From a virus: a stretch of DNA of 20,041 nucleotides. The stretch's first letter is position 1. Each line of letters begins with the position of its first letter. Shown here in pieces: positions 7,536-14,037 of the stretch. The position numbers and the translations under genes were made by a program. The DNA is taken from positions 1 through 20,041 of IMG/VR virus record IMGVR_UViG_3300043419_000229; one strand, 5' to 3'. The notes below the pieces were generated by a model. The model did not search any database, had not been told where the DNA came from, and saw nothing but the letters and a program-made list of their open reading frames with translations.

Positions 7536-7556
7536 GAGGGGAGAATGGCTCCCCTC
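7536..7556 (+). promoter_or_regulatory. Perfect hairpin enclosing the ribosome-binding site and start codon
   Basis: GAGGGGAG (7536-7543) and CTCCCCTC (7549-7556) are perfect reverse complements separated by a 5-base loop AATGG that contains the ATG at 7545. The left arm is the Shine-Dalgarno sequence of the 135-aa gene, so the RNA stem would hide it. There is no following T-run, which argues against an intrinsic terminator. The sequence is directly visible. A role in translational control is inference. Confidence 0.55.
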
Positions 7557-7952
7557 ACCTATGTGAAAAATATGGTTAGTGAAAAAATAAATGATAATAA
7601 TTTTTTAGTCTATGCTATGCACCACTACGATAATCCGCAGTGCCATAGTTTAGCAGAGTTCGAAGAAGATTTAAAAAAGTTTCTTTATCTTAAAAAATTA
7701 TTATCAAGATATAAAAACAATGGTGAATTAAGAGAGCGTTTGATTCTCAACCATATCATTGTTTTATATAATATCTTTGGTGATGCAGCAACTAAAATGC
7801 TTTTTCATAAAATTGATGAAGAGTGTTGGGCTGCTTTAGTTACATTTTTGGTATACCTTAACAGGATGCCAGAAGAAGTGCCAGAATACAGTATAGTATT
7901 ATCTAATGTTGTTCTTGACGAAAGAATTATCTCTACTCTAAGGAAGATATGA
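7545..7952 (+). CDS. 135-aa conserved T4-like phage protein of unknown function
   Basis: An all-alpha, charged soluble protein: NNFLVYAMHHYDNPQC near the N-terminus, then EEDLKKFLYLKKLLSRYK and RERLILNHIIVLYNIFGDAA. I recall closely similar small proteins (YAMxxYDNPQC, LNHIIVLYN) conserved in aquatic T4-like phages, always paired with the gene that follows here, but know of no demonstrated function. The ATG at 7545 is favoured because AGAGGGGAG lies just upstream; the in-frame ATG at 7572 has no ribosome-binding site. That site is locked in the hairpin at 7536-7556. The gene overlaps the next by 4 bases (ATGA), so the two are translationally coupled. No catalytic motif, membrane helix or metal site is seen. 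Confidence 0.75.
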   Translation: MAPLTYVKNMVSEKINDNNFLVYAMHHYDNPQCHSLAEFEEDLKKFLYLKKLLSRYKNNGELRERLILNHIIVLYNIFGDAATKMLFHKIDEECWAALVTFLVYLNRMPEEVPEYSIVLSNVVLDERIISTLRKI

Positions 7953-8458
7953 GTCGTATAATTGATAACCTTATTGCTTATCGTATACTAACGATGCTTG
8001 TCACTAATTTTGAAGACACAAAAGCATTTAAGTTAGGTATCATTGATAAGAATGGTAAAAATTTAAAGAAGTCTAGTACTCTCAAAACTTCTGAAGAGAA
8101 GGATGCATACACGTATTTGCATCGTTTATCTTTTAACATGAAAAAGATCATTAACAAAATCGGTGGCGAGCAAAAGACTAAATCGTTAGTTGCAGCACTG
8201 TGGTTAGTTAAAGAACACTACGCATCAGGAAGTCGTTCTATCTCAGGTATGGAAGAAAAATTTGACAATCTACTTGAGATGATGGATAATAGAGTGTCGC
8301 TTGTTGAAGAAGAGATTCTTGTTAACAAATTCCTCTCTGAAGAGGCTCCTGTCAACTCTACAGCTGGTGCAGCTGTTAGCGAACCAAAGATCCAAAAGAA
8401 AGACATCAAGAAGTATCAGGTCATGGCTAGGAGAAAGCCTGTAAATGTTCCTGCTTAA
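7949..8458 (+). CDS. 169-aa conserved T4-like phage protein of unknown function
   Basis: The start overlaps the previous stop (ATGA) and is preceded by AAGGAAG. The N-terminal two thirds are helical and look well conserved in type (IIDNLIAYRILTMLV; SSTLKTSEEKDAYTYLHRL; VAALWLVKEHY). The C-terminal 50 residues are a flexible Ala/Pro/Lys-rich tail ending in RRKPVNVPA. I recall homologues adjacent to the 135-aa family in marine T4-like phages, annotated only as hypothetical. The late position and tight coupling suggest a head- or tail-assembly or late-regulation role, but no motif supports a choice. The last 14 bases overlap the i-spanin gene. Confidence 0.75.
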   Translation: MSRIIDNLIAYRILTMLVTNFEDTKAFKLGIIDKNGKNLKKSSTLKTSEEKDAYTYLHRLSFNMKKIINKIGGEQKTKSLVAALWLVKEHYASGSRSISGMEEKFDNLLEMMDNRVSLVEEEILVNKFLSEEAPVNSTAGAAVSEPKIQKKDIKKYQVMARRKPVNVPA

Positions 8459-8900
8459 CTTTATACCAGACGCATTCCTTGCATTAGTTGTCAACGCTGT
8501 CCTAATCGCAGGACTCGTTGGCACAGTAGCATCTATACTATTCAAACTAGTAATAAGATACATCCCTTGGTTTATCCCGTACAGAACAATACTACAAGCA
8601 GTTAGCGTGTTGCTATTGGTTGCTGGTGTTTACTTTAAGGGTGGGATCGGCGTAGAGATGGAATGGCGAGCAAAGGTAAAAGATCTAGAAGAAAAGATCG
8701 CCAAGTCTGAAGCCGAGTCTAAAGTAGCAAACCAAAATATCGTAACTGTCTATAAAGACAGAGTCAAAGTTGTTAAAGAACAACAAGTGGTCATCCAGGA
8801 AAAGATCAAAGAAGTCGAAGTGAAGATTGATTCACAATGCACCATCACACCTGAGACTATTGACATACTAAATAATTCTGCAAAAGGACCACAGAAATGA
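8445..8900 (+). CDS. Putative inner-membrane spanin (i-spanin, Rz-like)
   Basis: 151 aa. Two hydrophobic segments (about 8-35 and 45-64) are separated by a positively charged loop (KLVIRYIPWFIPYR). A long charged coiled coil follows (about 72-125; AKVKDLEEKIAKSEAESK, KEQQVVIQEKIKEVEVK), then a single Cys and a short tail. By the positive-inside rule the loop is cytoplasmic and the coiled coil periplasmic. It overlaps the next gene by ATGA, and that gene encodes a lipoprotein, the standard arrangement of two-component spanins that fuse inner and outer membranes in the last step of lysis. Classical Rz has one membrane segment, so two is unusual. The start has AGGAG at 8429-8433, rather far (11 bases) from the ATG. 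Confidence 0.7.
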   Translation: MFLLNFIPDAFLALVVNAVLIAGLVGTVASILFKLVIRYIPWFIPYRTILQAVSVLLLVAGVYFKGGIGVEMEWRAKVKDLEEKIAKSEAESKVANQNIVTVYKDRVKVVKEQQVVIQEKIKEVEVKIDSQCTITPETIDILNNSAKGPQK

Positions 8901-9166
8901 AAAACTTATTTCTAGTTCCTTTGATATTCGTTCTTAGTGGTTGTTTTTTTGGAACAGCCCCTGTGAAACGTAATTTTCCAGAAGTACCTAAAGAACTAAT
9001 GGAATCATGCCCAGATTTAAAACTTGTAGAAAAGACAGAAAAATTATCTGATGTTCTAAAAGTTGTGACTGAAAATTATTCTCAGTACCACGAGTGCCGT
9101 ATCAAAGCAGATACTTGGATGGAATGGTATAAGACCCAAAAACAAATCTTTGATAGCGTAAAGTAA
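8897..9166 (+). CDS. Putative outer-membrane spanin lipoprotein (o-spanin, Rz1-like)
   Basis: 89 aa with a lipoprotein signal peptide: a Lys start (MKN), the hydrophobic core LFLVPLIFV, and the lipobox L13-S14-G15-C16. The residue after the cysteine is Phe, not Asp, consistent with sorting to the outer membrane. The mature part is about 74 residues and contains a short Pro-containing stretch (NFPEVPKELMESCPDL) and two further Cys in a helical region (NYSQYHECRIKADTWMEWY). Together with the overlapping upstream gene it forms a two-gene spanin unit. A Gram-negative host follows from this assignment. The endolysin and holin are not in this neighbourhood. Confidence 0.78.
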   Translation: MKNLFLVPLIFVLSGCFFGTAPVKRNFPEVPKELMESCPDLKLVEKTEKLSDVLKVVTENYSQYHECRIKADTWMEWYKTQKQIFDSVK

Positions 9167-9177
9167 AAGGAATAAAG

Positions 9178-11199
9178 ATGGCAAATGTAACAAATAAAAT
9201 CTTCGTTGACAAGATGGGTGGACGCCCAGCGACTTCTTATATCGGGCAACCTGGAGAAATTTTCTATGATCCAGCGGTGGGTGATCTTCGTTTATCCGAT
9301 GGTGCAACTGCTGGTGGTAAATCTTTATTAAGTAGTCAAGATTCTGGCACATATCGTGGATTCCAAGCTGGTTGTAATCAGTTCTTGAATAACACTGAGA
9401 CAAACATTGCTCAGATCGTCATTCACAATGCCGAAGAAAAAGTTGATTACATTAAGTACACTGGCAATAAAACTAACCGTGATGACTTCTATGTGACTTC
9501 TCTTAACGAAGGTCAAGGTGGTAGTAGCGCAAACACTGTTGTATTGCTTAACGTGTACAGTAATGATACTAACAATAGAGAAACTCTTCTTACTATTGAT
9601 CTTCTTCGTGCGTTTGTTCGTAAGTTCGTTGACTTAGTATTATACGACGACAATGACGAAAGAAGAACCGATATTAATGATATGAAGGAAGCATTCTATG
9701 ATAATAGTAAAGAACTAAACAGCGTTTTCCCAACAGGAACTCTATACCCAAACTTCGGTTTTGAAGATGGTTTCCGTATCACTGACCCAGAATATGTTTG
9801 GCCAGAGACAAACACAAATCCAGAAAATTACACTGCTGGATTTAGAGTTACTGTGAATGCAGACAACTTTAGTTCATTGTATGATGATAACGCTAGTGTA
9901 ACATTTTACGATTCAGGCGAAGGATTTGAAGTTGGAGATGTAATAATTGTCCCTGGACAGCAAATGTATGGTATCGATGGCGAGCATGATTTGACTCTTA
10001 CTGTTACCGAACTAAAGAGTGGTCACATCAAATCTTTACAAATGACCAATCCAGGCTCTGACATTATTCCACAGGAGCGAGATAACTCGTATAGTATAGG
10101 TGGCGAAGTCGGCGGCACTGGAGCTTCAATTAGAGTTATCAGTTGTACATCATCTGGTGCTATTGAACAATGGGAAATGGTCAATGATGGTCAGAACTAC
10201 CAGGTTGGTGATACTCTCATTTTGAATACTGGCGGTACATCTGCACAATTTGAAGTTATTGAAATCGGCACAGATGGTATTAGTGATTGGACTGTATCAG
10301 GCACTGCATACCGTGGTTCACCACATAGAGTTTCAAATGGTTATTGGCCAGAGTACTTCATCCAAGATGGTGGTGAAGATCAATATGATACAGCCAATTT
10401 TATCAGTTCTGACAAGAGCACTTCATCATATATTGCAGATTTCTATAACGGTAAGATGACACTAGGTAATGGAATTAAAATTGGTATCGACTTAGAGTCA
10501 GGTATGTATGGAATGATTAGATACGCAGATGGTGATTTTAATACATTTAGACTAATATCTCAAGCTACTGATAATAGCAATGTTTGGTATATCACTGGTG
10601 AAGGTATTTCTGATGAGGGTGCCACAGTAAGGTTTGACAGTATTCCATACGGTGCTGGAGACGTTATCAATAGTAATGGAAACGGACCATTCGGATTTGG
10701 TAGCAGCTACTGCACTGTATACGAAGATAGCATTTGGGGTATGATTATTACCGACAATAGTTCTAATAGCATTTACTACAATGGTAATCATGGCGCAGAT
10801 GGTAATGGATATGCTCAACAATCTGTGTTAATGGGTGAAACTGGTACTAACCAAACTAGCGTACAAATCCCACAAATTAAAGTTGACCAAGATGAGTATA
10901 CTTTAAAATCTTCTGCCGCAGGTAGTCATATTTACTATAACAATGGTGGTGATAATACTGTCCGTGTTCCAACAGAAGCACATGAGTTGTTCCCAGTTGG
11001 TACAGCAATTACTATCGTTTCTGGTACTGATGGAAGGACTTATATTGATCCACAAGACAGTGACATAACTAGAATCTACGGTGCTGGTTTTGACGAATAT
11101 AATGTTGCATGGTATATTCCAGCAAACTCAATGGCGACTCTATTGAAGATTGCTACTGATAGATGGATGTTGTCTGGTGCTGGATTAGGGATCGATTAA
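9178..11199 (+). CDS. 673-aa tail-fibre / adhesin-type structural protein
   Basis: The first 50 residues carry the motif GEIFYDPAVGDLRLSDG followed by TAGG, resembling the N-terminal attachment domain seen in fibres such as the major tropism determinant (GE-x-D...L-x-DGxTxGG). Central beta repeats have the pattern GxGFxxGDVI...GxIxxxxMxNPG and GQNYQVGDTLIL (about 245-375), common in T4-like baseplate and fibre proteins. The C-terminal half is rich in N, G, S, Y and D and ends with a WYIPANSMATLLKIATDRW-type segment, typical of fibre tips. The ribosome-binding site AAAGGAA lies upstream. The N-terminus aligns without gaps to that of the 225-aa protein at 11907, so both probably dock on the same virion site. 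The role in host attachment is inferred. Confidence 0.75.
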   Translation: MANVTNKIFVDKMGGRPATSYIGQPGEIFYDPAVGDLRLSDGATAGGKSLLSSQDSGTYRGFQAGCNQFLNNTETNIAQIVIHNAEEKVDYIKYTGNKTNRDDFYVTSLNEGQGGSSANTVVLLNVYSNDTNNRETLLTIDLLRAFVRKFVDLVLYDDNDERRTDINDMKEAFYDNSKELNSVFPTGTLYPNFGFEDGFRITDPEYVWPETNTNPENYTAGFRVTVNADNFSSLYDDNASVTFYDSGEGFEVGDVIIVPGQQMYGIDGEHDLTLTVTELKSGHIKSLQMTNPGSDIIPQERDNSYSIGGEVGGTGASIRVISCTSSGAIEQWEMVNDGQNYQVGDTLILNTGGTSAQFEVIEIGTDGISDWTVSGTAYRGSPHRVSNGYWPEYFIQDGGEDQYDTANFISSDKSTSSYIADFYNGKMTLGNGIKIGIDLESGMYGMIRYADGDFNTFRLISQATDNSNVWYITGEGISDEGATVRFDSIPYGAGDVINSNGNGPFGFGSSYCTVYEDSIWGMIITDNSSNSIYYNGNHGADGNGYAQQSVLMGETGTNQTSVQIPQIKVDQDEYTLKSSAAGSHIYYNNGGDNTVRVPTEAHELFPVGTAITIVSGTDGRTYIDPQDSDITRIYGAGFDEYNVAWYIPANSMATLLKIATDRWMLSGAGLGID

Positions 11200-11200
11200 T

Positions 11201-11890
11201 ATGAGCATGTTTCAATCAATCATCGGAACCGCCATCTATTCAGAACAAGGTGGCGGTGGGGGGTGGATCTATCCCCCACCAGGTAATGGATATCCCATTT
11301 CTGTAGTAACTCAAACAGCAGTGACACAAGCTCCTGTTTCTGGATACTACGAAGCATCTAGTGTAGGAACGCCATCGCTTGGATTGTATCGTAGAACATT
11401 TCTTGGTCAGGCATTCGGTAGCAACTATGTTCAAGACCCTGACTTCCCAGCTACATATAATATAGTTCAAAATTTGAATGACCCTGCTGTTGGTTTTGGT
11501 TTTGATCTTGATGTTGCAACAAATTTCACTATGGAATGGATGGGCTACTTCAAACCAGCACAGAGTGGCGATTTTATCTTCTGTGCGCAAGTTGATGACT
11601 TTTTTGCGATGTGGATAGGTCAGGACGCAGTTTCTGGATTCACTGGTTCTAATGCTATAGTAAAAGCGAATAATGAATTTGCCGCATCACTAGCTTATCC
11701 ATTGATTGCTGATAAGTATTATCCTGTTAGACTTCGTTTTGTTGAAAATCAGGGTGGTCACAGCTGCACTATTTGGTCTGGATTGAAAGGTAATACACCG
11801 CAGCATAACCAAAACTCTGCAGCTACTGGTCAATTCTTCTATGACCCAACATTCGTTATGGGATTCCCAGGATCTGGATTAATCGTATAA
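11201..11890 (+). CDS. 229-aa PA14-like virion protein (putative glycan-binding adhesin)
   Basis: The N-terminal 30 residues are a flexible Gly/Pro linker (QGGGGGWIYPPPGNG). Residues about 60-215 resemble a PA14/GLEYA beta-barrel: TMEWMGYFKPAQSGDFIF, then VDDFFAMWIG, NAIVKAN, and KYYPVRLRFVENQGG in the expected order. The DD pair in the VDDF segment is where PA14 lectins often hold calcium. PA14 domains bind carbohydrate in several adhesins and occur in phage fibres. The gene lies one base after the 673-aa fibre gene and just before the 225-aa fibre gene, so a receptor-binding or fibre-associated role is likely. Sugar specificity cannot be read. The domain is recognised from pattern memory, not from a search. 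Confidence 0.65.
   Translation: MSMFQSIIGTAIYSEQGGGGGWIYPPPGNGYPISVVTQTAVTQAPVSGYYEASSVGTPSLGLYRRTFLGQAFGSNYVQDPDFPATYNIVQNLNDPAVGFGFDLDVATNFTMEWMGYFKPAQSGDFIFCAQVDDFFAMWIGQDAVSGFTGSNAIVKANNEFAASLAYPLIADKYYPVRLRFVENQGGHSCTIWSGLKGNTPQHNQNSAATGQFFYDPTFVMGFPGSGLIV
11228..11280 (+). repeat. Two overlapping inverted repeats with a six-G run inside the PA14-like gene
   Basis: ACCGCCA (11228-11234) pairs with TGGCGGT (11251-11257). GGTGGGGG (11255-11262) pairs with CCCCCACC (11273-11280). The arms share 11255-11257, so the two hairpins exclude each other. A run of six G at 11258-11263 is unusual in this AT-rich genome. The stretch encodes a Gly-rich then Pro-rich linker, which may be explanation enough. 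Confidence 0.4.
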
Positions 11891-11906
11891 TTTTAAGGAA
11901 GTATAA

Positions 11907-12584
11907 ATGTCTAATAAAACATTCAAACCATTCGTAGAAAAGATTGGCAACACAGACGCCGAAGATTTTATCGGTAACGAAGGCGATCTATTCTATGATC
12001 CAACTACTACAACACTAAGAATCTCTGATGGAGAGACACCTGGAGGTAATGTAGTTTCTGGTGGTGGCGGTGGTAGTAGCACCCCTGCTCCAGTGTTGGT
12101 ATCTGCTCTAGGTAGTGCATCAACTGCTGGTGTTGGTGCTACAAGATTCGTCACTAACGCTAACTCAAGAACATTCGGTGCTATTGTTGCTGCTGGCGAT
12201 GGAACTAACACTGCCAGTATCACAATACTTGGTCGTCAAAGTATGATGGAGATGGGTAGCGTTACTTTTGGTTCTAATGGTTCATCAATTCAAATTGCTA
12301 GCGTAGCTGGTGCCTTCTTGACTGCGCTACAAGCTGGTGTGCCTATTGGTTCTACTTTAACAGCTACTGGTAATAGTGGTTCACCTAGTGTATTCACTTT
12401 AACTAGTGTGTTTACATACGATGCAATGGCTCAAGGTGGAAGTGGTGCTTGGGTAGCTAACACGACTCCTGTTTCTGGTGCAACATCACCAATGAGCGTT
12501 AATACTATCTCAATCGTTACACCAACTACTTACACTGTACCAAGTCCTGTGTACAGCGACGGAACTAACTGGCGTATTGGTTAA
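11907..12584 (+). CDS. 225-aa short fibre-type structural protein
   Basis: Strong ribosome-binding site AAGGAAG (11895-11901). The first 47 residues align gap-free with the 673-aa fibre (24 identities by my count): FIGNEGDLFYDP, then LRISDG and TPGG. A Gly/Ser linker (SGGGGGSSTPAP, about 50-62) leads into a repetitive S/T/G/A-rich beta domain with hydrophobic beta strands and a C-terminus SPVYSDGTNWRIG typical of fibre ends. There are no Cys residues. It is probably a short fibre or collar/whisker protein sharing a docking site with the long fibre, or an alternative receptor-binding protein. No trimerisation or chaperone gene is seen immediately downstream. Confidence 0.65.
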   Translation: MSNKTFKPFVEKIGNTDAEDFIGNEGDLFYDPTTTTLRISDGETPGGNVVSGGGGGSSTPAPVLVSALGSASTAGVGATRFVTNANSRTFGAIVAAGDGTNTASITILGRQSMMEMGSVTFGSNGSSIQIASVAGAFLTALQAGVPIGSTLTATGNSGSPSVFTLTSVFTYDAMAQGGSGAWVANTTPVSGATSPMSVNTISIVTPTTYTVPSPVYSDGTNWRIG

Positions 12585-12593
12585 GAGTGACGT

Positions 12594-12953
12594 ATGGAAC
12601 AAGAGAGAATTGCAAAATTGGAAGCCCAAGTGGAATCTATGCAGGAAGATGTGAAAGAGATGCGAACTGACATCAAAGACTTACACTCTCGTGTCACAAC
12701 TCAAACTCGAGAAATTGTCGATAAGATGGATGATATGCAAACTCGTTTGGAAAATAGAATGAATTTGCAAGCAGAAATGTCTAAACAGCAACATAATGAA
12801 ATGAAAAATGAGTTGCAAAACGACGTCAAACAAATTTCAGAAAGAGTTGATGTTCTTGAGAGATGGCGTTGGATGATTGTTGGTGGAGCAGTCGTTCTTG
12901 GTTACATCGTTGGTCACATGGATCTAATTGCTACGCTAATCGGATCAAAATAA
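12594..12953 (+). CDS. Coiled-coil protein with C-terminal membrane anchor (XhlA-like lysis accessory?)
   Basis: 119 aa. Residues 1-90 are a continuous highly charged coiled coil (KLEAQVESMQEDVKEMRTD, RLENRMNLQ, ISERVDVLERW). A single transmembrane helix follows at about 92-115 (WMIVGGAVVLGYIVGHMDLIATLI). This layout, with a V-L-E-R-W junction before one C-terminal helix, is that of XhlA/holin-associated proteins of other phages, which help holins or lysins at the membrane. It is also near the spanin genes, though separated by fibres. A tail-tip or membrane-anchored structural role is the alternative. The gene starts 9 bases after the fibre stop, with a modest GAGTG ribosome-binding site. It is the last gene before the promoter at 12956. 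Confidence 0.6.
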   Translation: MEQERIAKLEAQVESMQEDVKEMRTDIKDLHSRVTTQTREIVDKMDDMQTRLENRMNLQAEMSKQQHNEMKNELQNDVKQISERVDVLERWRWMIVGGAVVLGYIVGHMDLIATLIGSK

Positions 12954-12955
12954 AC

Positions 12956-12984
12956 TTGCTTTATAACAAGAGATAGAGTAAAAT
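12956..12984 (+). promoter_or_regulatory. Candidate sigma70-type promoter for the replication/nucleotide operon
   Basis: TTGCTT (12956-12961) and TAAAAT (12979-12984) are separated by exactly 17 bases. TAAAAT matches the -10 consensus TATAAT at 5 of 6 positions, and TTGCTT keeps the important TTG of the -35 box. A transcript would start near 12991, 18 bases before the primase ATG. It is the only spacer over 40 bases in the second half of the window and marks the change from structural to DNA-metabolism genes. This suggests an early, host-polymerase promoter. Confidence 0.5.
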
Positions 12985-13010
12985 AACTCTCTATCTCTTG
13001 GAGTTGTTAT
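12963..13010 (+). promoter_or_regulatory. Long inverted repeat spanning the promoter and primase start
   Basis: CAAGAGATAGAG (12967-12978) and CTCTATCTCTTG (12989-13000) are a perfect 12-bp inverted repeat with a 10-base loop that contains the -10 box. An alternative fold keeps 9 bp of it (12970-12978 with 12989-12997) and adds ATAACAA (12963-12969) paired with TTGTTAT (13004-13010). That buries the first two bases of the ATG at 13009 and bulges out TTGGAG. There is no T-run, so a terminator is unlikely. It may be an operator or an RNA start-codon switch. Confidence 0.55.
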
Positions 13011-14037
13011 GTTATACATTGATGCAAAGTACGCCCAAATACTGGGCAGTCGCTTGCGAAATTTCAAACAAAAAGACGAATATCTCTGGAACTATTCTTG
13101 TCCAGTGTGTGGTGACTCATCCAAAAATAAGTTGAAGGCACGTGGTTACATTTATCGTGCGAAGCAAGACTTATTTGTAAAGTGTCACAACTGTGGACAT
13201 GGCACAAACATTGGTAATCTTATCAAGTATGTTGACAGTCATTTGTATGACCAGTATGTATTGGAAAGATATAAGTCTGGTGCTTCGAAATATAACTCAC
13301 ACAAAGACGTAGCGGAAATGCTACCAGAACAGAATGAATTGCTTGAAGATGATTTTCTTAGTTCTCTTAAAAGGCTTGATAAACTTGCGCTAGAAAACCC
13401 ATCTCACCCAGCTATAAAGTATGTTGAAAACAGAAAGATACCACGTGACAAATGGTATCTTTTGTATTTTGCACCTAAGTTTAAAAAGTTCACTAACTCG
13501 GTATCACCCAAGTTTCAAGAACCAATCATCGATGAACATCCTAGAATGATCATCCCATACTTTACTCCAGCTGGTAAATGTTTTGCCTTTCAAGCTAGAG
13601 CGTATGGAAATGAGGAGCCTAAGTATTATACCATCAAGGTAGATGACAATGAGGAGAAAATTTATGGACTCGATCGTATTGATTATGGAAGAAGGATTTA
13701 TGTTGTTGAAGGACCAATTGACTCGCTATTTCTACCAAATGCAGTGGCTGTTTCAGGAAGCAGTTTTGATACCCCTACTATTCGTAAGCTGCTCACTAAT
13801 GCAACGATTGTGATGGACAATGAGCCAAGAAACAAAGATATCGTCAGACAGTTAGAAAAATATATTGAACTAGGTTACAGTGTTTGTATGTTCCCAAACA
13901 CAGTGCCACAAAAAGATATAAATGAGATGATTTTACATGGCGGTTTAACGTCGGAAGAAATTATTGATCTAATAAATACAAACACCTATAATGGTATTGC
14001 TGCCAAATTGAATTTTAGTACATGGAGAAAAAATTGA
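13009..14037 (+). CDS. 61: DNA primase, T4 gp61 family
   Basis: 342 aa, as long as T4 gp61, and collinear with it from memory. An N-terminal zinc ribbon has C31-P-V-C34-GDS and C59-H-N-C62, with KARGYIYRAK between. The middle contains LDKLA...HPAIKYVENRKIPRDKWY, as in gp61. The Toprim-type catalytic centre shows VVEGPIDSLF (E234) and VMDNEPRN (D270). The family makes short RNA primers on the lagging strand, in complex with the replicative helicase (gp41 in T4). The start has GGAG at 13000-13003, within the inverted repeat. It is the first gene of the promoter-led run and overlaps thyX by 16 bases. I see no missing key residue. Confidence 0.93.
   Translation: MLYIDAKYAQILGSRLRNFKQKDEYLWNYSCPVCGDSSKNKLKARGYIYRAKQDLFVKCHNCGHGTNIGNLIKYVDSHLYDQYVLERYKSGASKYNSHKDVAEMLPEQNELLEDDFLSSLKRLDKLALENPSHPAIKYVENRKIPRDKWYLLYFAPKFKKFTNSVSPKFQEPIIDEHPRMIIPYFTPAGKCFAFQARAYGNEEPKYYTIKVDDNEEKIYGLDRIDYGRRIYVVEGPIDSLFLPNAVAVSGSSFDTPTIRKLLTNATIVMDNEPRNKDIVRQLEKYIELGYSVCMFPNTVPQKDINEMILHGGLTSEEIIDLINTNTYNGIAAKLNFSTWRKN

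Noticed and set aside
7536-7556. Intrinsic terminator after the 341-aa gene
   Set aside because: The stem is strong but is followed by ACCTATG rather than a T-run, and the next gene starts in its loop.
11902-11909. TATAAATG, 7/8 match to the T4 late promoter
   Set aside because: It overlaps the start codon of the 225-aa fibre gene; a transcript from it would begin inside that gene, and the match comes from the normal spacer-plus-ATG context.
9178-12584. Diversity-generating retroelement linked to the tropism-determinant-like fibre N-terminus
   Set aside because: No reverse transcriptase or template repeat is visible in the window, and the fibre tips show no recognisable variable-repeat pair.
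12967-13000. Intrinsic terminator after the coiled-coil gene
   Set aside because: No T-run follows the right arm (GAGTTGTTATG); the next gene begins within 9 bases.
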